Source: SM1-73 sp964588305 (GTDB taxonomy: Bacteria; Zixibacteria; MSB-5A5; SM1-73). Taken from it: DNA of 33,017 nt. How positions within the stretch are numbered: position 1 is the stretch's first letter; the number at the start of each line of letters is the position of its first letter. Under the pieces are notes generated by a model. That model had not been told where the DNA came from and did not search any database. It saw nothing but the letters and a program-made list of their open reading frames with translations. Location: NCBI GenBank assembly GCA_964588305.1, contig CAZPOP010000028.1, forward strand, positions 1-33,017, read 5' to 3'. This document shows positions 15,305 to 24,356 of the stretch, one piece after another. A program made the translations under genes and the position numbers.

Positions 15305-17173
15305 TTAGGAACCATCTTTTTTCGCGTCCCCCTGTTCCTCTGTTCGGGACTGATCGGACTTTGCCGGTGGGAAAGTGATGGTAAAGATGGTCCCCTGCCC
15401 GGGTGTGCTCTGTGCCGTGATTTTGCCGTTGTGGTTTCTGATGATCCTCTCGCAGGTGAACAAGCCAAGTCCATGTCCGTCCTTTTTGGTGGTAAAATGG
15501 GGCTCAAATATCTTTTCCAAAACTTCCTTGGGCACTCCAGGTCCCGTATCCTTTACCTTGATTTCTACCCTTTCTTCTCTTTCCAGATAACGAGCGACAA
15601 TGGTGATGGTTCCTTTGGCTTCCGGCAACGCGTTTATGGCTTCTGCCGCATTATTGAAGAGGTTCAGAAAAACCTGTTTTATTTGTCCCACATCTATAGG
15701 CAGGAGGGGGAGTTCGGGATCAAAACGGGTAACGAATTTTACGGAGGAAAACTGTTTGTGAGGCCTCAAAGACAACGCCAGCTCCTGAATGACGGTTTGT
15801 ATGTCGTAGTCGGCCATCTGGCTCTCCAGTTTGGAAAAATCCATGAGGCCATCTGTAAATCTCTTCATGTTCTCCACGCTCTCCTGAATGGCTTTGGTAT
15901 TCCTCTCCACCTTGTCAAGATTTCCTTTCTTTAAATTCAACGGCAAAAGCTCGGCGTTGTTCAAGATGATGGTCAGATAGTTGTTGAGTTCGTGTCCGAT
16001 GGACGCTGCCGTCTCTCCTTTCGCCACCAGCTTCTCCGAAAGAACCCTGTATCTCTCTGCAATCACCTTCTCGGTTGTGTCCTCGATCACTATGATCAAT
16101 CCCATGATTCGATTATCCAGGCTGTTTAGAGGACTTATCTTCAAAGACAAGGCCAGCTCGTCGGGATCTGATTCGTAGTAGGATTTGACTTCCTCAAAAG
16201 CTTCTCCGGTGTAAAGCGCCTGGTAACAGACCTTCTTCCACCTGCTTTTCTCCTCCGCCGGGACCAGATCCAAGAGGGAAAGGTCTTTCAATGAAGAGTC
16301 TGCGTGCCCGTTTTTCCATCCGGACTTCCTGAATATTTCCCGTGAGGCCTTGTTGGCGATGGTTATCCGAAGGTTATTGTCCACCACCACTATCCCAATG
16401 GGAGTTTTGTTCACCACGTTCTCGTTATAGACCTTCATGGACAGGAGGTTCCCGTAGAGCTGAGCATTCTCAATGGCTATGGCGGCTTGGCCGGCAAAAA
16501 GCTCAAATAGATAAAGATCCGACTGCAAAAAGATGTTGCTCTTGGAGCTGTTATCCAAGTACAGCACGCCGATGATCTTCTCCTTACTCTTGAGGGGAAC
16601 GCACATGATAGACTTTAGATCCAGCTCCAAAATGCTTTTGTGCCGGGAGTATCTTTCGTCGTGCTGAGCGTCTGAGGTATAAATTGATCTTCCGGTCTTA
16701 GCCACGCTGGTGGCGATCGACATGGATATCTTGAAATCCTCCTTGGATAGAGAATCCTTGCAGATGTTGTATGCGGTCTTTACCTGAAGATTGTCTTCGT
16801 CATCCAAAAGCATCAAAAAACCACGTTCTGCCCGCAACAGCTTGATCGCTCGCCTCATCACCATCTGAAGAATGTCATCCAAAACCAAAGTGGAGTTGAC
16901 GGCCTTGCTTATGTCCAACAGGGCTTCCAGATCGTCTCTTCGAACTCGGGCAGACTCCTCCGGCGATACCCCGTCCCTCCCCGGTTCAAGTCTGGGCTGC
17001 GCCGATTGGACCTGCTCAAAGATGGATTCCATATCTGCCAGAATGTCGTTACTTCCGTGTGCTTCCTTCTTGTCCTTGCTCCCCTCTTCAAGCTGAAGCT
17101 GGGAAATCTGTGTCCCTTCCAGGGAGCTTTCTTCCTGGGCTTGTTTGCCTTCGCCTTTACCCGGACTTGACAT
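15305..17173 (-). CDS. GAF-PAS sensor histidine kinase, soluble
   Basis: A cytoplasmic two-component sensor kinase without membrane segments. Order (numbered from the chosen start): a charged low-complexity N-terminus (1-75); a GAF domain about 90-240 (LLRAERGFLMLLDDED ... VPLKSKEKIIGVLYLD); a PAS domain about 255-375 (NKTPIGIVVVDNNLRI); a HisKA segment with the phospho-accepting histidine near 396 in SIGHELNNYL; and a HATPase domain with NLFNNAAEAI, DTGPGVP and FEPHFTTKKDGHGLGL. The ATG at 17173 is preferred because GAGGTG lies 9 bases upstream; in-frame GTG/ATG at 17209 and 17206 have poorly placed sites and would add 12 residues. No receiver protein is encoded nearby. The next gene downstream is the Ser/Thr kinase, so the two probably act in one pathway. 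The ligand is unknown. Confidence 0.92.
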   Translation of the reverse strand: MSSPGKGEGKQAQEESSLEGTQISQLQLEEGSKDKKEAHGSNDILADMESIFEQVQSAQPRLEPGRDGVSPEESARVRRDDLEALLDISKAVNSTLVLDDILQMVMRRAIKLLRAERGFLMLLDDEDNLQVKTAYNICKDSLSKEDFKISMSIATSVAKTGRSIYTSDAQHDERYSRHKSILELDLKSIMCVPLKSKEKIIGVLYLDNSSKSNIFLQSDLYLFELFAGQAAIAIENAQLYGNLLSMKVYNENVVNKTPIGIVVVDNNLRITIANKASREIFRKSGWKNGHADSSLKDLSLLDLVPAEEKSRWKKVCYQALYTGEAFEEVKSYYESDPDELALSLKISPLNSLDNRIMGLIIVIEDTTEKVIAERYRVLSEKLVAKGETAASIGHELNNYLTIILNNAELLPLNLKKGNLDKVERNTKAIQESVENMKRFTDGLMDFSKLESQMADYDIQTVIQELALSLRPHKQFSSVKFVTRFDPELPLLPIDVGQIKQVFLNLFNNAAEAINALPEAKGTITIVARYLEREERVEIKVKDTGPGVPKEVLEKIFEPHFTTKKDGHGLGLFTCERIIRNHNGKITAQSTPGQGTIFTITFPPAKSDQSRTEEQGDAKKDGS

Positions 17174-17209
17174 GCCTTTTTTCACCTCGTTTAAGTTAAC
17201 TGACATCAC

Positions 17210-17644
17210 CTCGATAAGCTTAAGCTCTTTTATGTTTATCGGTTAAGAGAAAACATTGCTTAACTCCAAAAGCTTTTGAAATTGCCAAAAACTGTCCGAC
17301 CTCAAACTGTGCCAAGTCTTCCCCCTGGGCCATAGTTCAAACTTGAACTTAGGGAGAATATCTATGCCTAAGACGGGAGTCGTCGCGGTGTGACAACAGG
17401 CAGACATTCTCGAAAAAGCTTCGCAGCTTCGCTCTTGCACCTTAGGCCAAGTGGTGTACTTTCAAAGGGAATCAAAAAGAATGTGGTGAAATCGCACAAA
17501 TTCTTCCGCACCACCCCTGCGCCCTGGGGCTGGATGGCCGATACTCTGTAATGTCGGGCTACTTGCTCTCTCCAGAGTTGTCAGATTGGGGAATTCGGTC
17601 CATTCTTAGATACAAAGTTTTATTGGAATTCTTCAAAAAAGTCC
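17210..17644. other. Gap between divergent kinase and dockerin genes
   Basis: No gene is supportable here. A perfect palindrome AGTTCAA-AC-TTGAACT (17334-17349) could be an operator serving either side. No clear promoter for the histidine kinase was found on the minus strand. An imperfect GTGGTG/CACCAC pair lies near 17480-17515. Confidence 0.4.
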
Positions 17645-17673
17645 TTGACAGGAACTCTGGTGAATATTATAAT
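17645..17673 (+). promoter_or_regulatory. Full-consensus sigma70 promoter of the 17778 gene
   Basis: TTGACA (17645-17650), exactly 17 bases, TATAAT (17668-17673). An exact match in both boxes and spacing suggests strong, possibly constitutive, expression. The leader would be about 100 bases. Confidence 0.88.
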
Positions 17674-17777
17674 ACGAATACGAGAAACAAGATTCGATAC
17701 TTGTCTCCATTCTTATGACCCTTTGCTAAAGGTTTTTGAAAACTAAAATCTTTAACCTTTAAGTGCGGAGGGTGTTT

Positions 17778-19400
17778 ATGTCTTCTCAACAACCAAAGCC
17801 AGTGATGTCCCGCACCGCCGTTGTCATTTGCCTCTGGCTGGGGTTATTGATGCTGACTCCAGCTTTCGTCAAAGGGGAGGCAAGTTTCGGTCTGGCTGAT
17901 CCAGAACTTGTGGGAGAGGACCCCCTGGCCTCTGTCAAGATCGGTTCCGACAGTGCCTTCAGCCCCGGGCGACTGGTCGAGATCCCGATATTGATCCGAA
18001 ACAGTGTTGCGCTGGGTGGGTTTACATTGGAAGTGGATTTTTGCTTTCATAACCTTACCTGTTACGGAGCCCAGAGAGGGGAAGCTTTGTCTGACACGAC
18101 CAACCACCAGTATGACTGGGAGTATTTGTCCTACAGCATTGTGCCTTACAACGACACCCTTTACAGGTTGGTGCTTTACGGACAGTACGATTTGCCTGAC
18201 GGGCATCAGGGGGTTCCGCTTGCTCCAAACCCTGACTATGTCAGCCTGGTGGTGATGAAATTCCAAACTCCAGCCGAATGCGGTTCCTTGCAGACCTTTT
18301 TCCCCATCGTGTTTGAGTGGGAGTGGGACGATTGCTCAGAGAATTCTTTTTCCGATTCGTTCGGCAACGTCTTATATGTAAGCCAGGACCCCGACCAGTA
18401 CGACACCACCTACTGTCCTCATGGACCCTCTATAGTTCGTTCCTTGGAGTTTTCAGATGGAGGAATATACGCAATATATCCCTCCCGCTGCCGGGGAGAC
18501 GTTAATGTCAACCAGATTCCCTACGAGATAGCGGACTTGGTGCTCTTCTATAATTACCTTTTGTACGGAGATACCATTCTGATTGACCCCCAGCAACAAT
18601 CTGCCAATTCCGACGTGAACTGGGATGATTTCCTCTGGAGCATCGCCGATTTTGTTCACCTGGGGCGAGTAATAGAACACGACGCAGCACCGATCCAGGA
18701 ACCTACCGACATTCTAAACGGAACCTGTCGACTCTGGATAGGCAAGGAACAAGCTTTTCCCTTTGATACCGTAGCTCTTCCCTTTGGATATTATTCGACC
18801 GGGCCAGAGGGGTGGAAGTCAATTCATGGAATGGCTCTTCGAATAGGTTACAATCCGGATGAACTGACCGCGCTGGAGTTGGATCTCTCCGGCACCGAGT
18901 TGGGGGATTGGGAAGCGGTTGACTACAACATCAAACCGGGCGAGATCAGATTCTCTGCCACCCCTGAGTTTGCCACCACCTCCCTCTCAGATTCTTTGAC
19001 GTTTCCCGGAAGCGATTCGCTTCTTCTGGGCAGGATCGTTTTTGAAATAGGAAATGTAGACAGCCCGGCTTTCCTGCCGGTCGGCTTGACTCCGGACACC
19101 GGCATTCATCTGCGATGCAATAACGTGGCCGGCATAGACCAGGAAATCACTCGAATGGATTACTTTTTTGACGTCAGCGGGGGGCTAGAGATCGGTTTCG
19201 TGCTCCGTGGTGATGCCAATGGCGATGGAGCAATCGACGTAGCTGATGTCACATACCTAATCAACTACCTCTTCCTGCAAGGATCTGCACCCGACCCTAT
19301 GGCACTTGGTGATGCCAACTGTGACGGGATGGTCGATGTGGCTGATTTAATGCATCTGATCAACTATCTGTTTTTAGGCGGCCAGCCGCCAGGCTGTTAG
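17778..19400 (+). CDS. Secreted protein with cohesin-like and dockerin-like domains
   Basis: A 540-residue exported protein. The N-terminus has a basic stretch and a hydrophobic core (AVVICLWLGLLMLTPAFVKG), read as a Sec signal peptide cut near 36-38. About 45-220 is a beta-rich region resembling cohesin-type domains (GRLVEIPILIRNSVALGGFTLEVDF). About 238-310 is a degenerate dockerin-like pair (RGDVNVNQIPYEIADLVLFYNYL and a second SDVNWDDF.. IADFVHL). About 315-465 is a second beta domain. From 476 to the end is a canonical dockerin-like pair with two EF-type calcium loops (GDANGDGAIDVADVTYLINYLF; GDANCDGMVDVADLMHLINYLF). So the plan is beta domain plus dockerin, twice. The ATG at 17778 is preferred over GTG 17763 because GGAGGG (17767-17772) suits it. 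Catalytic motifs are absent; a structural or binding role is likely. Confidence 0.8.
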   Translation: MSSQQPKPVMSRTAVVICLWLGLLMLTPAFVKGEASFGLADPELVGEDPLASVKIGSDSAFSPGRLVEIPILIRNSVALGGFTLEVDFCFHNLTCYGAQRGEALSDTTNHQYDWEYLSYSIVPYNDTLYRLVLYGQYDLPDGHQGVPLAPNPDYVSLVVMKFQTPAECGSLQTFFPIVFEWEWDDCSENSFSDSFGNVLYVSQDPDQYDTTYCPHGPSIVRSLEFSDGGIYAIYPSRCRGDVNVNQIPYEIADLVLFYNYLLYGDTILIDPQQQSANSDVNWDDFLWSIADFVHLGRVIEHDAAPIQEPTDILNGTCRLWIGKEQAFPFDTVALPFGYYSTGPEGWKSIHGMALRIGYNPDELTALELDLSGTELGDWEAVDYNIKPGEIRFSATPEFATTSLSDSLTFPGSDSLLLGRIVFEIGNVDSPAFLPVGLTPDTGIHLRCNNVAGIDQEITRMDYFFDVSGGLEIGFVLRGDANGDGAIDVADVTYLINYLFLQGSAPDPMALGDANCDGMVDVADLMHLINYLFLGGQPPGC

Positions 19401-19443
19401 CCTGGTCCTGGGCCAGCCGACTATTTCGCCGCAGACGCAAAAA

Positions 19444-19473
19444 GCCGGGCTCTGACAGAGCCGGGGTTTTGTT
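19444..19473 (+). terminator. Intrinsic terminator after the 17778 gene
   Basis: GGCTCT (19448-19453) pairs with AGAGCC (19457-19462) around GAC, extended by flanking C/G pairs with one bulge, and is followed by TTTTGTTT. It lies about 45 bases past the stop. Confidence 0.75.
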
Positions 19474-19505
19474 TGGCATGTAGCGGTTCGATTGATCTAA
19501 CCCGC

Positions 19506-19526
19506 TGGCGGACCGCACGTCCGCCA
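19506..19526. repeat. Perfect hairpin element
   Basis: TGGCGGAC (19506-19513) pairs with GTCCGCCA (19519-19526) around CGCAC. No T run. It resembles the GTGGCGGGG hairpin at 201-224 in its TGGCGG arm and is one of the dispersed intergenic palindromes. Confidence 0.55.
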
Positions 19527-19642
19527 CAAGCGCCCTCTCCTGCCAGGCAGCCTGCGAATTCTAGACTTGACAGAAGGCCACGAAGGTGATGAGGGGTTCT
19601 CACCCCGGCGCTGCGCGAGCACAAGCCCGGTCACGATTTTGG

Positions 19643-19671
19643 TTGACAAGAGGGTTATTACGGTTTATATT
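19643..19671 (+). promoter_or_regulatory. Sigma70 promoter of the C25 peptidase gene
   Basis: TTGACA (19643-19648), 17 bases, TATATT (19666-19671). The second strong promoter in front of a dockerin-bearing gene. Leader about 75 bases, ending in AGGAGG. Confidence 0.8.
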
Positions 19672-19752
19672 ATATTAGGGTTATTGCTAAGCTGACCAAA
19701 GCGGCATCTTGCATCATTTTTGCTTCGCAACTCTTTCCTCAGGAGGTAAAAA

Positions 19753-22700
19753 ATGAGTCGGTCATTCCTGCTTTTTCTCGGACTTATCTCCCTTGCCATG
19801 TTCCTCTTCTCGGCATTCGCGTTCGGCTCGGAGGAGGTCTTCAATCTGAATTTCGACCCACAAGATCTGGTCTTCGACACGGTGAAGGGCTACGATCGGG
19901 TCAAGATGGTGGGCGCAATATCGTTTGCAGAACCAGGGACTCCCTGGCTGCCCGCAAGGTTTGTGCAGATAGCTATCCCGTTTGACCTGGAGGTTCAGGA
20001 AGTGGAAGTAGTCTCATTTGAGCGTGAGAACTTGCCCGGAACATATAGAGTCTATCCGGCTCAGCCTTTCTATCCTCTCTCCGATTTTCCCACTAAGGAA
20101 GAGGAGATACAGTTCGTGGAGCCTGACCCTTCCGTGTATGAGTCATCCTCTGAATATCCAGGGAAACTGGCCCAGGTGACCAACAACGGTTTTCTGGGCG
20201 GCCAGCATATTGCCGGAGTCGCTCTTTATCCCCTCCAGTATATTCCCGCTGAGGGAAAACTGGTTTTTTATACCGAAATCGAATTCAAATTGATTCTCCA
20301 GCCATCGTCGCACTCTCCAGCGCCGGTAAACGGGCGATCAGAAAGAGGGGCTCGCTTTTATTCCAACCTGGCCAAGAGCACGGTCATAAATCCAGAAGCG
20401 GTTCAACCGGAAGCAAAAGGATCTTTATCTCAAGAGGATGAGGTGGATTATCTTATCATCACCGATGGTTCTTTTGTCTCTGCCTTTCAGGAGCTAGCCG
20501 ACTGGAAGATACAAAAAGGGATTTCCACCGAGATAATCGACGTCTCCTGGGTGTTCTCCAATTATTCAGGATACGACGATCCGGAGAAGATAAGAAACTG
20601 TATCAAGGACTTCTATTCCAATCATGGCACCAAGTGGGTGCTTCTGGGCGGAGATACGTCGATCCTGCCCCACCGCGTAGCCCTGGTCATCCTTGAAAAT
20701 ATACCGTGTGACCTTTACTTCTCCGATCTGGACGGAGACTGGGATGCAAATGGAGATCATGTATACGGAGAAGTTGCGGACAGCGTCGACATGTACCCGG
20801 ACGTCTTTGTGGGCAGGGCTCCCTGCAACGATGTCTCCCAGGCTCAGACCTTCGTAAGCAAGTCCCTCACCTATGAGATCAACCCACCAACGGACTATCA
20901 GACCAGAATACTTTATGCCGCCGAGGTGCTATGGCCGGGGACCGATGCGGCGGTGTTGAAGAATTATATCGACAGCAGTTTCGTTCCCGACCATTTTCAG
21001 GCCACCAAGTTATATGAGACCTCCGGCAACCTAGACCACACCACCTTCCGGGATTCTCTCAACCAGGGGCAGAATATAATAAACCACTGTGGACATGCGA
21101 ATTATGACAAGCTGAGCCTCGGCTCCGACACATGGTTCAGCTCGGACATGGATGATTTGACCAATGCTCCGCGTTTCTCTCTGTTTTACACCTACGGCTG
21201 CATCACCGCTGCCATCGACATGGATTGTATTGCTGAACACTTTATCAATAATCCTGCGGGAGGAGGCTTCGCCTATTGCGGCAATACCCGTTACGGGTGG
21301 GGAGTACAGGGTGCACCGCTGGAGGGACCTGGCGCAGAGTTTGATATAGAATTTTTCCGTGCCCTCTTCGACAGTGCACACTATCAGGTAGGAAAAACCC
21401 TGGCCGCTTCGAAGATACCCTTCGTTCCCATATCCCACGAAATATATTATTACCGCTGGACCACTTACACTTTGCTGCTTTTGGGTGACCCCACCCTGGA
21501 GTTATGGACAGATGTACCGTCAGAGCTGACCGTAAGCCATGAGCCGGTTTTCTTTGCAGGCATGGGTTACTTTGAGGTAAATGTGCTCCAGGATGATGCC
21601 CTGGTTTCGTGCGTCAAGGATGGCCAGATTCTGGGCACCGCTTACTCGGATGGAGGAAGCGCCACGGTATATTTTGATTCTCCGCTAAGCACCCTGGGGG
21701 ATATGTACGTGACCGTCACCAAACATGACCACATGCCTTATGCTGATACGGTTTTCGTCATATCTCCGGATGGGCCCCACGTCATATACCACTCTCATCA
21801 GACAGATGATTCCCAAGGCAACAACAATGGTGTGGTAAACCCGGACGAAACCATTTTAATGTCCACTGTCGTTAAAAATATTGGAGTAGAGACCGCCTAC
21901 GGCGTCAGTGCCACTTTACGGGAGGAGGATGATTATGTGGAGGTGACTGACAGCGTGAAAAGCTTTGGGGACATTGATCCGGAAATGACTGCCCAAAGCC
22001 TGGGGAATTATGTGTTTGAGGTCGACGCCTCCTGTCCGGACAGCCACCTGGTAAAATTCACCCTGGAGGCTACCGACGGCGAAAGCTCATGGGTTACCCA
22101 CTTCTTCCACATGGTGGTGGAACCCGATTTTGTTATAACCGCCCTCCCGGATACGACAGCAGTACAACCGGGAGATTCAACCACATTTGGCCTTGTTTTC
22201 ACCTCTCTGGGTGGGTTCAACTGGCAGGTGGATCTGACTCACTCATCTTTGCCCCCGGGGGTCAGCGGATTTCTGGATCCTGGTCAACTGGTTCCCCCGG
22301 ATACCTCCGTTTTCAGAATATATACGGCATCAGATGCTTATCCCGGTGCCTATCCCATAATCATCACCGCCACAGGAGGTGAGATCACGCGAGAGAAGCA
22401 GGTGGTGCTGGGGATCCCGGCACCTCCTTATTATGGACCGCTGTGGCATGTATCCAATGCCGGCAGCGATTTGGCGGGCAACGGCACTGAGGAGTTTCCG
22501 TTCGGCTCAATCCAAAAGGGCATAGAGAGTGCCAGCACAGGAGATACCGTTCTGGCGGAAAAGGGCCTATATGTGGAGAACATCGACTTTCTTGGCAAAC
22601 CCATTCTGGTGGCAAGTCAGTTTATCTTCGACGGTCTGGAATCTACGGTAGACTCAACCATTATCCATGGAAACGGACAGGGAAGCGTGGTGACCTTTGA

Positions 22701-24168
22701 TTCAGGTGAGGATTCTAACTCTGTCATTAGCGGATTCACCTTGACCGGAGGCTATGCTCGTTACGGGGGAGGAATCTATTGTTTCACCTCTTCACCTACC
22801 ATAGCCACGAACCTCATAGTCGGAAACGCGTGTGGCGAGAACAATGGAGGATCCGGTATTTACTGTGGCTATCAATCCCATGCGAAAATATCCAGAAATG
22901 TGGTAGCCCACTGCTCAGGCCCGGCGGCGATTTTCCTGCATGTTATGTGCAACGCGGAGGTAATCAACAATACCGTTTGCGATAACACCTGGGGCGGAAT
23001 CTCAATTCAACACAGTTCTCATCCTTGCGTCAAGAACAACATCTTCAGCAATAATGCTGCGTACGGGATCCATGCATCGGAGAGCTCCTCGACTATTACG
23101 TACAATGATGTTTACGGACATGATGAGGATTACTGGGGAATTCCGGATCAGACCGGAGAAAACGGCAATATTTCAGCCGATCCTCTTCTGGTGAATCCCT
23201 CCGCCGGTGATTATCATCTCAGCACAGGCTCTCCCTGCATTGATGCTGGTGATCCGGCTGACTGGGTTCCTCCGGGAGGCGGTGCTGGAATCGACATGGG
23301 TGCATTTGAATCTCAGGTCGAGGGGCCTTGGATAATCTACCTCTCCCACCAAATTGACGATTCCGGGGAAAACAACAACGGTGTGGTGAATCCGGGTGAG
23401 GCTATTAACATGTCTATCACAGCAAGGAATACCGGCGTCCAGACAGCTTACGGCGTAAGCGGAACACTAGGAGAAGAAGACGATTTTATTACCGTAACCG
23501 AAAGCGTCCAGGGTTTCGGGGATATCGAGCCGGAAATGACTGGGGTGAGCATGGGAGGGTACTCTTTTGAGGTTGATCCTTCCTGTCCGGACAGCCACCA
23601 GGTCACCTTCACGTTGGAGTTTACCGACGGTAGCTCGACCTGGACCAGTCACTTCGTTGAAATGGTGGCAGACACCGATTTTGTGCTGACAGTAGTTCCA
23701 GAAACTGCCGCGGTTGCCCTCAATGATTTCGGCTCCTTTACCTTGACTCTCACTTCCCTGGGAGGATTTGCATCACAGGTGGACTTGAGTCATTCGGAAT
23801 TGCCTTCTGGGGTAAGTGGTGTATTGGATCCAGATCACCTCATCCCAACGGACAGCTCGATTTTCAACATATACGCCACTTCTGAGGCTGCCATGGGAAT
23901 TCACCCTGTCACCATCACCGCCAACGGAGGCGGGATTGCCTGCCAGAGTGAATATTGGTATCTTGTATTCTTAAGAGGGAATGCCAATGGAGATGCAACT
24001 GTCGATATCGGGGATGTGATCTACTTGATAAACTGGCTGTTTGCAGGCGGATCGATACCTTACCCACCGGAAGCAGGGGACGCCAACTGTAGCAACCGGG
24101 TCGATATCGCCGACGTAGTCTATCTAATAAACTATCTGTTCCTCGACGGACCACCGCCTGGCTGTTAG
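19753..24168 (+). CDS. Secreted gingipain-type C25 peptidase with beta-helix and dockerin
   Basis: A 1471-residue exported cysteine protease; the ATG follows AGGAGG. Signal peptide 1-26. About 27-215 resembles the C25 propeptide. The catalytic region about 230-590 has the family dyad: H448 in NHCGHANYDKLSLG and C483 in YTYGCITAA, with WVLLGGD and VFVGRAP upstream. An Ig-like domain follows (about 592-672). Residues 675-890 and 1192-1400 are two copies of one module (start NNNGVVNP; end TSLGGF..QVDL.HS..P.GVSG), separated by a right-handed beta-helix at about 893-1188 (WHVSNAGSDLAGNGT, then 'GGGIYC' type rungs). A dockerin-like pair closes it (about 1405-1471, GNANGDATVDIGDVIYLINWLF). No type IX sorting domain is seen, so the dockerin or duplicated modules may set surface retention. 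Cleavage specificity (Arg or Lys) cannot be told. The beta-helix may bind glycan. Confidence 0.88.
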   Translation: MSRSFLLFLGLISLAMFLFSAFAFGSEEVFNLNFDPQDLVFDTVKGYDRVKMVGAISFAEPGTPWLPARFVQIAIPFDLEVQEVEVVSFERENLPGTYRVYPAQPFYPLSDFPTKEEEIQFVEPDPSVYESSSEYPGKLAQVTNNGFLGGQHIAGVALYPLQYIPAEGKLVFYTEIEFKLILQPSSHSPAPVNGRSERGARFYSNLAKSTVINPEAVQPEAKGSLSQEDEVDYLIITDGSFVSAFQELADWKIQKGISTEIIDVSWVFSNYSGYDDPEKIRNCIKDFYSNHGTKWVLLGGDTSILPHRVALVILENIPCDLYFSDLDGDWDANGDHVYGEVADSVDMYPDVFVGRAPCNDVSQAQTFVSKSLTYEINPPTDYQTRILYAAEVLWPGTDAAVLKNYIDSSFVPDHFQATKLYETSGNLDHTTFRDSLNQGQNIINHCGHANYDKLSLGSDTWFSSDMDDLTNAPRFSLFYTYGCITAAIDMDCIAEHFINNPAGGGFAYCGNTRYGWGVQGAPLEGPGAEFDIEFFRALFDSAHYQVGKTLAASKIPFVPISHEIYYYRWTTYTLLLLGDPTLELWTDVPSELTVSHEPVFFAGMGYFEVNVLQDDALVSCVKDGQILGTAYSDGGSATVYFDSPLSTLGDMYVTVTKHDHMPYADTVFVISPDGPHVIYHSHQTDDSQGNNNGVVNPDETILMSTVVKNIGVETAYGVSATLREEDDYVEVTDSVKSFGDIDPEMTAQSLGNYVFEVDASCPDSHLVKFTLEATDGESSWVTHFFHMVVEPDFVITALPDTTAVQPGDSTTFGLVFTSLGGFNWQVDLTHSSLPPGVSGFLDPGQLVPPDTSVFRIYTASDAYPGAYPIIITATGGEITREKQVVLGIPAPPYYGPLWHVSNAGSDLAGNGTEEFPFGSIQKGIESASTGDTVLAEKGLYVENIDFLGKPILVASQFIFDGLESTVDSTIIHGNGQGSVVTFDSGEDSNSVISGFTLTGGYARYGGGIYCFTSSPTIATNLIVGNACGENNGGSGIYCGYQSHAKISRNVVAHCSGPAAIFLHVMCNAEVINNTVCDNTWGGISIQHSSHPCVKNNIFSNNAAYGIHASESSSTITYNDVYGHDEDYWGIPDQTGENGNISADPLLVNPSAGDYHLSTGSPCIDAGDPADWVPPGGGAGIDMGAFESQVEGPWIIYLSHQIDDSGENNNGVVNPGEAINMSITARNTGVQTAYGVSGTLGEEDDFITVTESVQGFGDIEPEMTGVSMGGYSFEVDPSCPDSHQVTFTLEFTDGSSTWTSHFVEMVADTDFVLTVVPETAAVALNDFGSFTLTLTSLGGFASQVDLSHSELPSGVSGVLDPDHLIPTDSSIFNIYATSEAAMGIHPVTITANGGGIACQSEYWYLVFLRGNANGDATVDIGDVIYLINWLFAGGSIPYPPEAGDANCSNRVDIADVVYLINYLFLDGPPPGC

Positions 24169-24208
24169 CTTTTCATGTGCAAAATGTCTTTCTCCATATA
24201 AGAGAGCC

Positions 24209-24286
24209 CCAGCTGTAGGCAAGCTGGAGTTCTGACCAACTTGTAGGCTGGATTCATCCAGCCCGACATCTCTGCTATAAATGTCG
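24209..24286. repeat. Three successive hairpins after the C25 peptidase gene
   Basis: CCAGCT/AGCTGG (24209-24214, 24222-24227), GGCTGGA/TCCAGCC (24246-24252, 24257-24263) and CGACAT/ATGTCG (24264-24269, 24281-24286) follow each other. GTTCTGACC occurs twice (24229-24237 and 24286-24294), which suggests a small composite repeat. Confidence 0.5.
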
Positions 24287-24308
24287 TTCTGACCTTGCTG
24301 GAACAAAG

Positions 24309-24332
24309 AGGGCGAATCGTCGGATTCGCCCT
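24309..24332. terminator. Terminator between the convergent C25 and cysS genes
   Basis: AGGGCGAATC (24309-24318) pairs with GATTCGCCCT (24323-24332) around GTCG, followed on plus by TTC and on minus by CTTTG. It is placed to stop transcription from both sides. Confidence 0.65.
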
Positions 24333-24356
24333 TTCAGAAAGCACTTACTGCAGTCC

